Positions 1 through 7,617 of a stretch of 40,588 nucleotides of DNA are shown here, piece after piece (positions within the stretch are counted from its first letter, which is position 1; each line of letters opens with the position of its first letter). This DNA comes from CAXBPY01 sp003455275 (GTDB lineage: Bacteria > Bacteroidota > Bacteroidia > Chitinophagales > UBA10324), in contig CAXBPY010000025.1 in assembly GCA_963977675.1 (NCBI GenBank), positions 1 to 40,588 on the forward strand, given 5' to 3'. Under the pieces are notes generated by a model. That model had not been told where the DNA came from. It worked only from the letters and a program-made list of their open reading frames with translations, and did not search any database. The position numbers were made by a program, and so were the translations under genes.

Positions 1-2
1 AA

Positions 3-224
3 AGTGATTACAAGAACTTGCAGGGTACCTCTATGGCGGCTCCAATGGTTGCTGGTGTTGCGGCCTTATTAAAATCAAGATATCCGCAAGCCAGTATGCT
101 TGAAATTAGTGATGCAATCACCAGGACGGTAAGCAAACATGAGCAATTGAGCGAAAAGTCTATCACGGGTGGAATTGTTAATGTTTATCAAGCTGCACTT
201 TATTTAGAAAATCGATTTAAATAA
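3..224 (+). CDS. Subtilisin-like serine protease (S8), 3' end only
   Basis: This is the C-terminal piece of a peptidase S8 gene; the rest lies upstream of the window. The reading frame is open from base 3. It carries the family's catalytic-serine signature GTSMAAP (Ser at codon 33-35), followed by the usual helix MVAGVAALLKSRYP, in which the protein packs behind the active-site serine. About 45 further residues follow before the TAA stop, so there is no extra C-terminal domain and no T9SS sorting domain. The family cleaves peptide bonds with an Asp-His-Ser triad; only the Ser part is visible here. The next gene starts one base after this stop, so the two are almost certainly co-transcribed and translationally coupled. 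Family assignment is firm; substrate and localisation cannot be judged from this fragment. Confidence 0.93.
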   Translation, partial: SDYKNLQGTSMAAPMVAGVAALLKSRYPQASMLEISDAITRTVSKHEQLSEKSITGGIVNVYQAALYLENRFK

Positions 225-225
225 T

Positions 226-468
226 ATGAGGTTCTCCCTCATTTTTGGATTTTACTTTGTTATCACTGTCGCTTTAGGTCAAGATGCTAAAGCAGTAGGT
301 GAATTAAATCAGTTAGCTTTTAGAAATTTCGCAAAAGATATTGAAAGACTTTTTACTCATCATATGAATGGAAAGCCATTAACAGAAAGTGTAATTAAAA
401 AAATGAATAACACTATAAAGTTTCTTGAATTTTTTGTTTCATCTAAAAGTGAAAACGAAAAAAAATAA
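226..468 (+). CDS. Small exported protein, unknown function
   Basis: This 80-residue protein begins with a hydrophobic signal-peptide-like stretch (about residues 3-18, MRFSLIFGFYFVITVALG) with a plausible cleavage before QDAKA. The mature part is about 60 residues, charged and probably helical, with no cysteines and no recognisable domain. The ATG lies one base after the stop of the subtilase gene, which argues that the ORF is real and co-translated. I do not recognise the family. Co-translation of a small exported protein with a subtilase would fit a propeptide-like inhibitor or chaperone, but that is only context-based inference. A stem-loop starts immediately at its stop codon and a strong terminator follows about 60 bases later. 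Confidence 0.62.
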   Translation: MRFSLIFGFYFVITVALGQDAKAVGELNQLAFRNFAKDIERLFTHHMNGKPLTESVIKKMNNTIKFLEFFVSSKSENEKK

Positions 469-600
469 CTGTCGACAAATTGACGACAGATGAAAATGAA
501 ATCAAGTGGTTACAAATTGTAACTGGTTGAATTCAGTTGTCCGCTTTTATGGGACAACTGAATTATTTTTTTTTGAACTGTCGGCAAATTGAGGACAGTT
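469..600 (+). repeat. Pair of near-identical stem-loops flanking the terminator
   Basis: Copy 1 (469-489) has arms CTGTCG/CGACAG. Copy 2 (576-600) has arms AACTGTC/GACAGTT. Both share the loop core CAAATTGA and similar flanks ending in GA(a/t)GAAA-like sequence. The two copies are direct repeats placed symmetrically before and after the 531-574 terminator. Function unknown; they could be a duplicated mRNA 3'-end element or part of a small mobile repeat. Confidence 0.6.
531..574 (+). terminator. Rho-independent terminator of the subtilase operon
   Basis: A perfect 12-bp stem (531-542 pairs with 552-563; arm ATTCAGTTGTCC) with a 9-base loop is followed by TATTTTTTTTT. This is a textbook intrinsic terminator, about 60 bases after the last upstream gene. 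It closes the protease/small-protein operon. Confidence 0.88.
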
Positions 601-1160
601 GAAATGATGTGGCTGAAGCCAATACATTTTTTGATTTCATAATTCCGTTGCATAAATGCAACGGCAATAGATGAGCATCAGCCCCATACCTAACCTCTCC
701 CCTAAGGGGAGAGGAACAGTCACGCGAAAGTTCTCTGCAGAAAAATGTATTCATCTATTGCCGTTCGCTTTAGCGAATGGATAAGGAAGATAGAGAGAAG
801 CTGGCTTTAGCCGCATTGTATTTTAATTGTGCGTCAGCCGAGTGAGGGATTGAAGTGGAAATCCTTTTTGTGTTTCTTCGATTAACTCAGAATGACACCG
901 CTTCGCTCACAAAAAGATTGGAGCGGAAAGCCCGACAGCATTTTTTGTAATCAAAAAATGGTGGCACGCCCAACTGATGCTGCGAAACTTTTTAGTTTTG
1001 CTTTTGATGAAATATTTGTTGAGCATTTTTTTTGTGACTGTGATTGCTTTTAAGCCCCACCAGCTTCGAACCCCTCCCCAAAGGGGAGGGATGCAGCACA
1101 CGAGCGCGACAAATTCCCTCTCCTTAGGAGAGGGGTCAGATGTTAGAGAGGCTTATGGGG
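601..1160. repeat. Patchwork of REP-like palindromic repeats
   Basis: No gene is supported from 601 to about 1006; the stretch is a mosaic of short repeats. Hairpins: 645-664 (CCGTTGCA/TGCAACGG, 4-base loop), 761-780 (CCGTTCGC/GCGAATGG, one G-U pair), 940-959 (ATTTTTTG/CAAAAAAT). A 15-bp perfect inverted repeat joins 660-674 to 751-765. A 9-bp inverted repeat joins 864-872 to 908-916. A 17-base imperfect direct repeat (14 of 17 identical) lies at 848-864 and 916-932. Three related pyrimidine/purine palindromes occur at 694-714 (10-bp arms), 1072-1090 (8-bp arms) and 1116-1134 (9-bp arms). Such CCTCTCC/GGAGAGG palindromes are dispersed intergenic repeats in many Bacteroidota genomes. The last two lie inside the GH106 reading frame. 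Confidence 0.72.
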
Positions 1161-3064
1161 TGAAGCTTTCCTCAAAACCATGTGTCCGCTGGTGGTGGTT
1201 TGCAACAGAAATAAAGAAGCCCGACATCAAGTATCAACTCGACTGGGTGAAGCAAATGAATTTCGGTGGCGTGGAAATCTGCTGGCTGTATCCGTTGTAT
1301 CGCTATCAGAAAATGTATGCGGACAAATACAATCGCCATTACGCGAAGGACACATCGGCGCAAAAGTGGCTCAGCCCCGAATGGGCGGAGATGGTGGCTT
1401 ACACAAAACGGTATGCTGACTCCATCGGACTTTCGTGCGATTTTACTTTTGGCAGTGCGTGGGTGATTGCCGCCACTTACATGGACAAGGCGCATCGCAC
1501 TCAGATTTTCGGTGACTCAAGTTTTCATCAGGCGCTTACTTATTCGTGGTGCTACCCCGACACGCAGTGGGTGATTAATCATCTCGACAGCGCGGCATTT
1601 AATATTTATTCGGGACCAATGGTGCGTGCGCTGAGTGATGCGCTGAAGGGTTCGAAGTCGGCACTGTTCACCGACTCGTGGGAAATCAAGCTGAACGCGA
1701 CCAATAAATTATGGACTCCCGGTTTTGAAAAAACTTTTCAGCAGCGATTTGGTTACGATATTATTCCTTACATGAAAGCAGGTCTCGATTCGTTTCCGGA
1801 TGTGCGCTATGATTACATGCTGCTGCTCGATGATTATGTAACGAATGGTTATTACAAACCCTTCGTGGAGAAATGCCGCGAGCTGGGTGCGTGGTCGAAG
1901 GTGCAATGCCTCGGTGCGCCTGCTGATGTGCTCACGCTTTATTCGCTCCCCGATATTCCTGAAACGGAAGCGATGCTGAACAACCCTCGCTACGGGCGCA
2001 TTGTGAGTTCGTCGGCTTGCCTCGCTTCAAAAAATATTGTGTCGAGCGAAACCTTCACCTGCATGTATGGATTTCCCGCCACCTACTTGCGGCAGGAACA
2101 AACTGCCGATTTAAAAATGGTGGCTGATGCATTGTTCGCGCAGGGTATCAACCAACTTGTTTATCACGGCATGCCTTACAACCCAGCGGGCAGTGACACG
2201 ATTGATTTTTTCGCGACCACTTATTTTGGACCCAAAGGAAGTGTTACACCTGAGTTGCCTGCGTTCAATTCATACATTCAAAAAGTTTCGGAGTTCATGC
2301 GCGAGGGAAAAACATACACCGATGTCGCCGTGTATATTCCGTATGAAGACGGAGTGATGCGCGGCGCGTATCCTCCCGAACGGCAGCGCGTGTGGGTGTG
2401 GGGCGAATATGAATTGCGCTATGTGTATCCGCCTGACGAGGTGGAAGGTTATCATCCGGTTTGGATTAACAGATATTTTTTGGAGCAGGCGAAATTTCAA
2501 GATGGAAAACTGAAAGTCGGCGATGCAGAATTTTCTTCGCTCTACATTGATGTTGACTACATGGACATCCGCGCGCTCGAGAAAGTTTTGGAGTTCGCCA
2601 AACAAGGATTGCCTGTTTGCCTCAAGCGTCATCCCGCGGAACCCGGTTTTGAAAAATCTCCAGACTATATAAAAATGCTTAGCGAATTATCTGCATTGAA
2701 AAATGTGTCCGACGAATTCAAAAATATTGCTCAGCATCCTGCGCTCGTGCAGGGAGATAGTTTACCCGAATATTGGTGCAGGCAGCAGAGCGATGGCACA
2801 CTTTATCTTTTCCTCGCGCAACCGCTGTCGAAAGATTTAAAGTATCCGGTTTATTCAGGTCAGTCCATCATGAAGCAATCTGTGTATCGCGAACTAACGA
2901 TTAACTACAATGGGAAAACCATTAAGAAGAAATTTGAATTCAAGCCCTATCAATCGCTCATGCTGAAAATTTCTCCCGAAGGAAAAATTGAAATGCAGGA
3001 TATTTCTTTCGTTCCGAAAACTCCTGTGGTGAAACCGCATGAGGTGCAGAAGATGAATTTTTAA
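1007..3064 (+). CDS. GH106-family glycoside hydrolase (alpha-L-rhamnosidase-like)
   Basis: This roughly 685-residue exported enzyme matches family GH106, whose members release alpha-L-rhamnose from pectic glycans such as rhamnogalacturonan. GH106-like blocks are the opening RWWWFATEIKK, the (beta/alpha)8-type segment QMNFGGVEICWLYPL, LFTDSWEIKL followed by WTPGFEKTF, and SSETFTC in a region rich in small residues. The acidic residues in the DSWE and SSETF segments are candidate catalytic or metal-binding positions; I could not align them to a characterised enzyme. The family often exceeds 1000 residues, so this looks like a short form without C-terminal carbohydrate-binding modules. I chose the ATG at 1007 (signal-like MKYLLSIFFVTVIAF); an in-frame ATG at 977 only adds LRNFLVLLLM. 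Between signal peptide and catalytic domain about 35 residues are encoded by REP-like repeats (about 1070-1160). The body looks more GC-rich than the T9SS gene after it. Confidence 0.82.
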   Translation: MKYLLSIFFVTVIAFKPHQLRTPPQRGGMQHTSATNSLSLGEGSDVREAYGVKLSSKPCVRWWWFATEIKKPDIKYQLDWVKQMNFGGVEICWLYPLYRYQKMYADKYNRHYAKDTSAQKWLSPEWAEMVAYTKRYADSIGLSCDFTFGSAWVIAATYMDKAHRTQIFGDSSFHQALTYSWCYPDTQWVINHLDSAAFNIYSGPMVRALSDALKGSKSALFTDSWEIKLNATNKLWTPGFEKTFQQRFGYDIIPYMKAGLDSFPDVRYDYMLLLDDYVTNGYYKPFVEKCRELGAWSKVQCLGAPADVLTLYSLPDIPETEAMLNNPRYGRIVSSSACLASKNIVSSETFTCMYGFPATYLRQEQTADLKMVADALFAQGINQLVYHGMPYNPAGSDTIDFFATTYFGPKGSVTPELPAFNSYIQKVSEFMREGKTYTDVAVYIPYEDGVMRGAYPPERQRVWVWGEYELRYVYPPDEVEGYHPVWINRYFLEQAKFQDGKLKVGDAEFSSLYIDVDYMDIRALEKVLEFAKQGLPVCLKRHPAEPGFEKSPDYIKMLSELSALKNVSDEFKNIAQHPALVQGDSLPEYWCRQQSDGTLYLFLAQPLSKDLKYPVYSGQSIMKQSVYRELTINYNGKTIKKKFEFKPYQSLMLKISPEGKIEMQDISFVPKTPVVKPHEVQKMNF

Positions 3065-3113
3065 TTATGATGAAGTTGCAATTGTGAATTAAGAGCGAGA
3101 TATTTTAATTGCT

Positions 3114-5384
3114 TTACTCTTTCACAAACTTTCTAACTACAATTTCACCACTGCTCATTTTGATTTTCAAGAAATAAATTCCGTCTGATAAATCACTCAC
3201 ATCAATAACAGCATTGGTGTCTTTAGTAAATGAGTCAAGTAATTTTTCAACTCGTCCAACAACATCTACAATTTGTATTTCAGTTAGAAGCGATTTCTTA
3301 TTCGAAATTGAAAGAGTTAATTTATCAATAGTAGGATTCGGGTAAACAATAATTCCCTCAGAAGAAGAATAAATGAGATTTGCATTCTCAGGAACTTGAG
3401 ATTTAAATGTATTGAAAACAATATTCGTCATTACAACTGTATTAGCATCAAAATAAATTCCCGCTTGATTACTTACAGTTGTTGAGTCAGGCAGATTATT
3501 CAGCGGAGCAATTTCAAAATTTATCCATCCCACGCTTCCTAGCAAATCAACATTACTATCTGGAAGCATGATATTCAAAAATTCAAAAGTCACTTCTCGG
3601 TTGGGTAATAGATGAACAAAACACGGATGCGAACTTGAAATAAATCTGAAAGAAGATAAATCTAAACTTGATGAAAGTGTGTCGCGAACAATTACTGTAA
3701 GTGCAGTATCATTTCCGGTATTCTGAAAATGAAGAGTATAATTTAACAAATGATTCATTGGGGTAAGATGATTTACTCCATCACCAACTGGAAAAACATC
3801 TTTGCTATTTGGGTCCCATGCACAAGTAATTTCTTGTGAGGCGCTATCATTTGCAGAAGTAATTTGTAATCCGGAATTATCAAGTGCAGTAATACTTGAT
3901 TGACAAAAAAATGTATCACCGATGTAACTGTTATTGATAGGAAAAAAGTCAATATAAATTTCATTTAGGTTAAAAGGATTCAAGTTGGAATAATTCCAGA
4001 AATAAGTTCCGCCACTGATGGAATCAGGTGAAGGATTTAAACTGTTGATATGAATAAAAGTATCAATTGAAAAACTTACAACACCATTAACCGGCACTGT
4101 TCCTTGATTTGAATATTCAATAAAAAAATTTGGCCACCAACACAAATTAATTTCTGAGTAACCTGAAATGTTCAATGAATAATTGGTTGTATCAGAATTT
4201 AATCCGAAAGAATAATTATTGGGATTAACATAATTTGTATCCACATCAATGTTGTAAGACAAAGAATCAGATGAAATATGCCAGTAATTATTAACTGCAT
4301 TTGTATGCACCGTATAAATTCCAATCGGAACATTGAAGTAATATTCTCCGGCTGAATTAGTGTAAGAAATAATATTCCCTGGCATAAGTGTTACAGGCCA
4401 ATTGTTCAATGTAGATTCTGATGAAGATTGCACTCCGTTAGAATCAGAATCAAAATAAACAGTTCCTGAAATATAGTATGGATAACTGTTGTAGTTGTAA
4501 TTGCTGATATAGTTGACAACTGTTACAGGCACACAAACCGAATCAGCACAACCCGAAGTATCAGAAATGAAATGACAGAGATTGTAATTTCCAATATTGT
4601 TATAAGTATGAGTTGCGTTCAGGGAATTGCTAAATGTGCTATCGCCGAAACTCCACAAAACATTTGAAAGATTTCCAGAAGAAGTATTTATGAAATTAAC
4701 TGGATTTAAAACAGAGGTATAACCGGACATAGAAAATGAAGCGGAGCAAGGTTGATTTCCTACGAGTGAATTGAATGAATAAATATCGCCAGAGCATGAT
4801 GCATCTGGCCAAGTTCCTGTTACGCCATCCCCTGTTACCCATACACTTCCGCTAAGGGAAGTATTTATTGCTGCTGTTGAATCAACATTTATAGACCATA
4901 CAAATGTCCAAGTGTTTGTGCCTGCCACTGAAAAATCTCCATAATTATTTCCTGGGATACTATCTAAAGTGCCGCTACCTATGGTATTTGGACTATCATA
5001 ATAAAATCCTTTACCATAAACAATTCCAGAACCTACACTAATGCAGCTATCATAATATCCCCATACACCTTGCCCATCTGCTGATGCAGCTAAAGAAATT
5101 GGTGTTAGAGAATTCATGTCCCAACCACTACTATAATTTAATATCACTCCATGAAACCAATTTGAACCTAATTGTAAATATCCATTCACAGTTAGTGTAA
5201 ATGTTACAGTAGTTCCTGCAGGATAACCCGTAGAATCAGGAATGGGGTCTAAAGTCAATGTTGGAGATACTGCACATTGAGCAAATGCAATTTGATTCAA
5301 TAACAAAAAAGAAAAAGAAAAAAATAAAAGTTTTTTCAAACGAAAAATTATCTGCTGATAAAAGTAAATAAAATTTTCTTTCAT
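3114..5384 (-). CDS. T9SS-secreted multidomain surface protein (PKD, SdrD_B-like)
   Basis: A secreted protein of about 756 residues, probably exported by Sec and then T9SS and anchored or released at the cell surface. The ATG at 5384 gives a clear signal peptide (hydrophobic run ending NQIAFAQC); a longer GTG-started frame to 5441 adds a poor, charged leader that overlaps the methyltransferase remnant. From that start the order is: N-terminal beta-rich region, PKD domain around 210-290 (VLWSFGDSTFSN then HTYNNIGNYN), SdrD_B-like repeat around 305-375 (ISGTVYFDSDSNGVQSSSES), a conserved-repeat/DUF11-type domain around 530-660 (DPNSKDVFPVGDG, LHFQNTGNDTA), and a type A sorting domain over about the last 75 residues (YPNPTIDK ... 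DLSDGIYFLKI). The sequence is Ser/Asn/Thr rich and AT-rich. No catalytic domain is apparent; a structural or adhesive role is likely. Confidence 0.88.
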   Translation of the reverse strand: MKENFIYFYQQIIFRLKKLLFFSFSFLLLNQIAFAQCAVSPTLTLDPIPDSTGYPAGTTVTFTLTVNGYLQLGSNWFHGVILNYSSGWDMNSLTPISLAASADGQGVWGYYDSCISVGSGIVYGKGFYYDSPNTIGSGTLDSIPGNNYGDFSVAGTNTWTFVWSINVDSTAAINTSLSGSVWVTGDGVTGTWPDASCSGDIYSFNSLVGNQPCSASFSMSGYTSVLNPVNFINTSSGNLSNVLWSFGDSTFSNSLNATHTYNNIGNYNLCHFISDTSGCADSVCVPVTVVNYISNYNYNSYPYYISGTVYFDSDSNGVQSSSESTLNNWPVTLMPGNIISYTNSAGEYYFNVPIGIYTVHTNAVNNYWHISSDSLSYNIDVDTNYVNPNNYSFGLNSDTTNYSLNISGYSEINLCWWPNFFIEYSNQGTVPVNGVVSFSIDTFIHINSLNPSPDSISGGTYFWNYSNLNPFNLNEIYIDFFPINNSYIGDTFFCQSSITALDNSGLQITSANDSASQEITCAWDPNSKDVFPVGDGVNHLTPMNHLLNYTLHFQNTGNDTALTVIVRDTLSSSLDLSSFRFISSSHPCFVHLLPNREVTFEFLNIMLPDSNVDLLGSVGWINFEIAPLNNLPDSTTVSNQAGIYFDANTVVMTNIVFNTFKSQVPENANLIYSSSEGIIVYPNPTIDKLTLSISNKKSLLTEIQIVDVVGRVEKLLDSFTKDTNAVIDVSDLSDGIYFLKIKMSSGEIVVRKFVKE

Positions 5385-5437
5385 CGAGGTCTCACGAATT
5401 GGACTTTGCTTCTTTAATTTTTTTCTCAGAAGTTGTA

Positions 5438-5572
5438 TCACACTCCCACAGAAGCCTTCAATTGCTTCGTGTTATTCATCAACTCAATTTCGTTCAACCT
5501 CCGCTCTGCAATTTGTATGTAGGCAGCATTAATGTCGAAGCCAATAAAATTTTTCTTGCTGTTATTTGCTTT
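5438..5572 (-). pseudogene. C-terminal remnant of a DNA methyltransferase
   Basis: Reading the minus strand gives a frame open from 5572 to a TGA at 5438-5440. It contains NFIGFDINAAYIQIAERRL followed by NEIELMNNTKQLKASVGV. The pattern (F)IGFDxxxxYIxxAxxRL is the typical last strand-helix of N6/N4 DNA methyltransferases of the DNA_methylase/N6_N4_Mtase group. No catalytic (D/N)PPY motif or AdoMet-binding FxGxG loop is present, and the frame is closed upstream by a TGA at 5573-5575 and by the overlapping DUF2442 gene. It is therefore a fragment of about 40 codons left after loss or replacement of the rest. It lies directly upstream of the T9SS gene start. Confidence 0.66.
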
Positions 5573-5810
5573 TCAGCAACCCACTAAATGAAATATCCTC
5601 ATCCAATTCTGGCCAATGAATTCCATATCCTGAAGGAGAGATGGAGTAATTCAATATTTGCTTTTCAGTTGCAGCAGCTAGTCGCGAAGTGATTTCTTTT
5701 AGTTTGAAAACATAATCTTTCCCTTTAAACTGAAAGCAGAGATTTCCGTTTTCAATTTTTACATCGTTAGGATTAACAGTAATTATTTGTTGCTGTGAAA
5801 TTGTTTCCAT
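5562..5810 (-). CDS. DUF2442-domain protein
   Basis: An 82-residue protein whose second half (TEKQILNYSISPSGYGIHWP then ELDEDISFSGLL) matches the DUF2442 pattern of a conserved tryptophan-proline followed by an acidic D-x-D-I-S and a leucine pair near the end. The length is normal for the family, so it looks intact. DUF2442 genes are commonly found next to DUF4160 genes, and here the ATG lies inside the 3' end of a DUF4160 frame (28-base overlap), which indicates translational coupling in the ancestral pair. The pair's biochemical role is not established; a toxin-antitoxin-like arrangement is sometimes proposed for such small coupled genes. Its 3' end runs into the methyltransferase remnant. 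Confidence 0.7.
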   Translation of the reverse strand: METISQQQIITVNPNDVKIENGNLCFQFKGKDYVFKLKEITSRLAAATEKQILNYSISPSGYGIHWPELDEDISFSGLLKSK

Positions 5811-6034
5811 TGTTCAATGATGTAATCGAAGTGTTCAAAAATTATTTTCCTGATTTCTCTTTTATCTCTCGGGCTCATGTTGTGGGTGAATGCTTCCGAA
5901 ATTTCAAATGTATTTTCATTCAATCAAAACTTACCTTCCATTTCTGCTTTTGAAACATGTATGTGAATGGGTTCATTATTTTCATTTGAGAAAAAATAAA
6001 ATCTCCATCCGAGAATCAGTAGCACAGTAGGCAT
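5783..6034 (-). pseudogene. DUF4160-domain gene interrupted by an in-frame TGA
   Basis: From the ATG at 6032-6034 the minus strand reads MPTVLLILGWRFYFFSNENN, then EPIHIHVSKAEMEGKF, then TGA (5924-5926, codon 37), then in the same frame LNENTFEISEAFTHNMSPRD, KREIRKIIFEHFDYIIEQWK and QFHSNK before a TAA at 5783-5785. The full 83-codon frame has the normal DUF4160 layout (MPTVL start, FFFSNE, PxHIHV, then K-F-W-L). The stop falls exactly where the family has a conserved Trp, so a single G-to-A change (TGG to TGA) explains it. Everything else is in frame and well conserved, so the lesion appears recent. A sequencing error is the main alternative. The 3' end overlaps the DUF2442 start by 28 bases. 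Confidence 0.8.
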
Positions 6035-6118
6035 TCAAAAGTGTTTTTACAAAGGTAAAAAAATAGTTGTGTGCTGCATTCAAGTAATTGCTGAGTAAAA
6101 AATTACTTTCGCTTCGCA

Positions 6119-7615
6119 ATGCGCTTCACAATTCTCTTTTTCTTTCTACTCTTCATCCAAAACATTCTGTTCGCACAGGATTACAACATCCTAAATTACG
6201 GAGCAAAGGCAGACGGAAAAATTTTTAATACACAGAGCATTCAATCCGCTATTGATGCGGCAAATAAAAACGGCGGAGGTCGTGTAATTATTCCTGAAGG
6301 AATTTTTTTAACAGGAAGCATTATCTTGAAGTCAAATGTTGAATTGCATTTAGAAGAAAAGGCAGTTCTGCTCGGAAGCACGAAGCGCGATGATTACAAA
6401 AAACTCAATCGCTGGCGGGCACTCATTCTTGCAGACAATCAAAATAATATTTCCATTACAGGCAAAGGAAAGATTGACGGACAAGGTCGCCGCCTCGCAC
6501 TCAACATTGATTCTCTTTTTTATATCGGTCAGCTCGATAGTGCGAGTTACAACTTTGCTGACAAAAGACCATCGCACCTTGTGCGACCGCAACTAATCGA
6601 GTTTGTGCAGTGTAAAAATATTGTGGTGAAAAATATTTCCCTCTGCAATGCAGCATGCTGGGTGCAGACCTACGACCAGTGTTCAAATATTTTACTCGAC
6701 AGTGTAACAGTCAACAGCGATGCGTATTGGAACAATGATGGAATCGACATTCAGGATTGTCACAACGCGCGCATCACCAATTGCACAATCAACTCCGCTG
6801 ATGATGGCATTTGCCTGAAGTCGCAATCAACAGAACATTATTGCGACAGCATTTACATTTCAAATTGTTCTGTTCGCTCCAGTGCAAGCGCAATCAAATT
6901 CGGAACAGTATCACACGGAGGTTTTAAGAATGTTACGATTGAGAATATAAAAATCCACGACACCTTCCGCTCTGCAATCGCAATCGAATGTGTGGATGGA
7001 GGGGTGATTGAAAATGTTTTAGTAGATAAAATCAATTCAGTGAACACAGGCAATGCAATCTTCATCCGCTTAGGTGATAGAAATAAAACACGCGATGCAG
7101 GAGTGTTAAAGAATGTCACGATAAAAAATATGAAAGTGCAGGTTGCATTCGGTCGCCCCGATTCTGATTACGAAATCCGCGGACCAGAACTTCCATTTTT
7201 CCATAATACATTTCCATCGTCCATCACCGGAATTCCAAATCATCCGGTAGAAAATTTGACACTTGAAAATATCGAAATCATTTATCCCGGAAGAGGAAAT
7301 GATGGCTTGGCAAACATGCCCCTCTCAAGATTGGATTCTGTTCCTGAGTATGCAGCAGCATATCCTGAGTTTTCAATGTTTGGTGAATTACCCGCATGGG
7401 GATTTTATGTTCGACATGTTGACGGACTCACAATGAAAAATATCAAACTCAGTATTTCATCATCTGATTACCGCCCTGCAATTGTTTTTGATGATGCAAA
7501 AAATCTGAACATTCAAAAGATGAATATTGATGGTGATTATAAAGTTAAGAAAATTATTTTGCATAAAACTGAGAATGCCATCATTGATAATTTTCAAGGA
7601 GTGATAAAGATGTAG
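6119..7615 (+). CDS. GH28-family glycoside hydrolase (polygalacturonase/rhamnogalacturonase-like)
   Basis: A 498-residue exported enzyme. It has a signal peptide (about 1-19, ending NILFAQ), then NYGAKADGKIFNTQSIQSAI, the standard entry to a right-handed parallel beta-helix of the pectin-degrading kind. Hallmarks of GH28 follow: NNDGID near residue 205 (NxD motif), SADDG near 227 (Asp pair), and FGTVSHGGF near 263-270 at the place of the GHG motif. The canonical RIK after it is not recognisable (RSAIAIE instead), so this is a divergent member; rhamnogalacturonan or modified galacturonan may be the substrate. GH28 enzymes hydrolyse galacturonosyl linkages with inversion. Only two bases separate its TAG from the downstream lipoprotein ATG, so they form an operon. 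No T9SS domain is present, suggesting a periplasmic location. Confidence 0.86.
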   Translation: MRFTILFFFLLFIQNILFAQDYNILNYGAKADGKIFNTQSIQSAIDAANKNGGGRVIIPEGIFLTGSIILKSNVELHLEEKAVLLGSTKRDDYKKLNRWRALILADNQNNISITGKGKIDGQGRRLALNIDSLFYIGQLDSASYNFADKRPSHLVRPQLIEFVQCKNIVVKNISLCNAACWVQTYDQCSNILLDSVTVNSDAYWNNDGIDIQDCHNARITNCTINSADDGICLKSQSTEHYCDSIYISNCSVRSSASAIKFGTVSHGGFKNVTIENIKIHDTFRSAIAIECVDGGVIENVLVDKINSVNTGNAIFIRLGDRNKTRDAGVLKNVTIKNMKVQVAFGRPDSDYEIRGPELPFFHNTFPSSITGIPNHPVENLTLENIEIIYPGRGNDGLANMPLSRLDSVPEYAAAYPEFSMFGELPAWGFYVRHVDGLTMKNIKLSISSSDYRPAIVFDDAKNLNIQKMNIDGDYKVKKIILHKTENAIIDNFQGVIKM

Positions 7616-7617
7616 CA

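Noticed and set aside
977..1006. Earlier ATG for the GH106 gene
   Set aside because: It only lengthens the hydrophobic leader; the ATG at 1007 alone gives a normal signal peptide. Not fully excluded.
563..1101. Minus-strand frames of about 63 codons in the repeat patchwork
   Set aside because: They are translations of REP-like palindromes without start context or any family resemblance.
5385..5441. GTG-started 19-residue extension of the T9SS gene
   Set aside because: It would place a charged segment before the signal peptide and overlap the methyltransferase remnant.
5924..5926. TGA in DUF4160 as recoding (selenocysteine or Trp)
   Set aside because: TGA is used as a normal stop by other genes here (holB, gyrB, the LtaS-like gene), and a selenocysteine at a conserved Trp position is implausible.
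5438..6034. An active restriction-modification or defence system
   Set aside because: Only the last part of a methyltransferase is left and no restriction enzyme is present.
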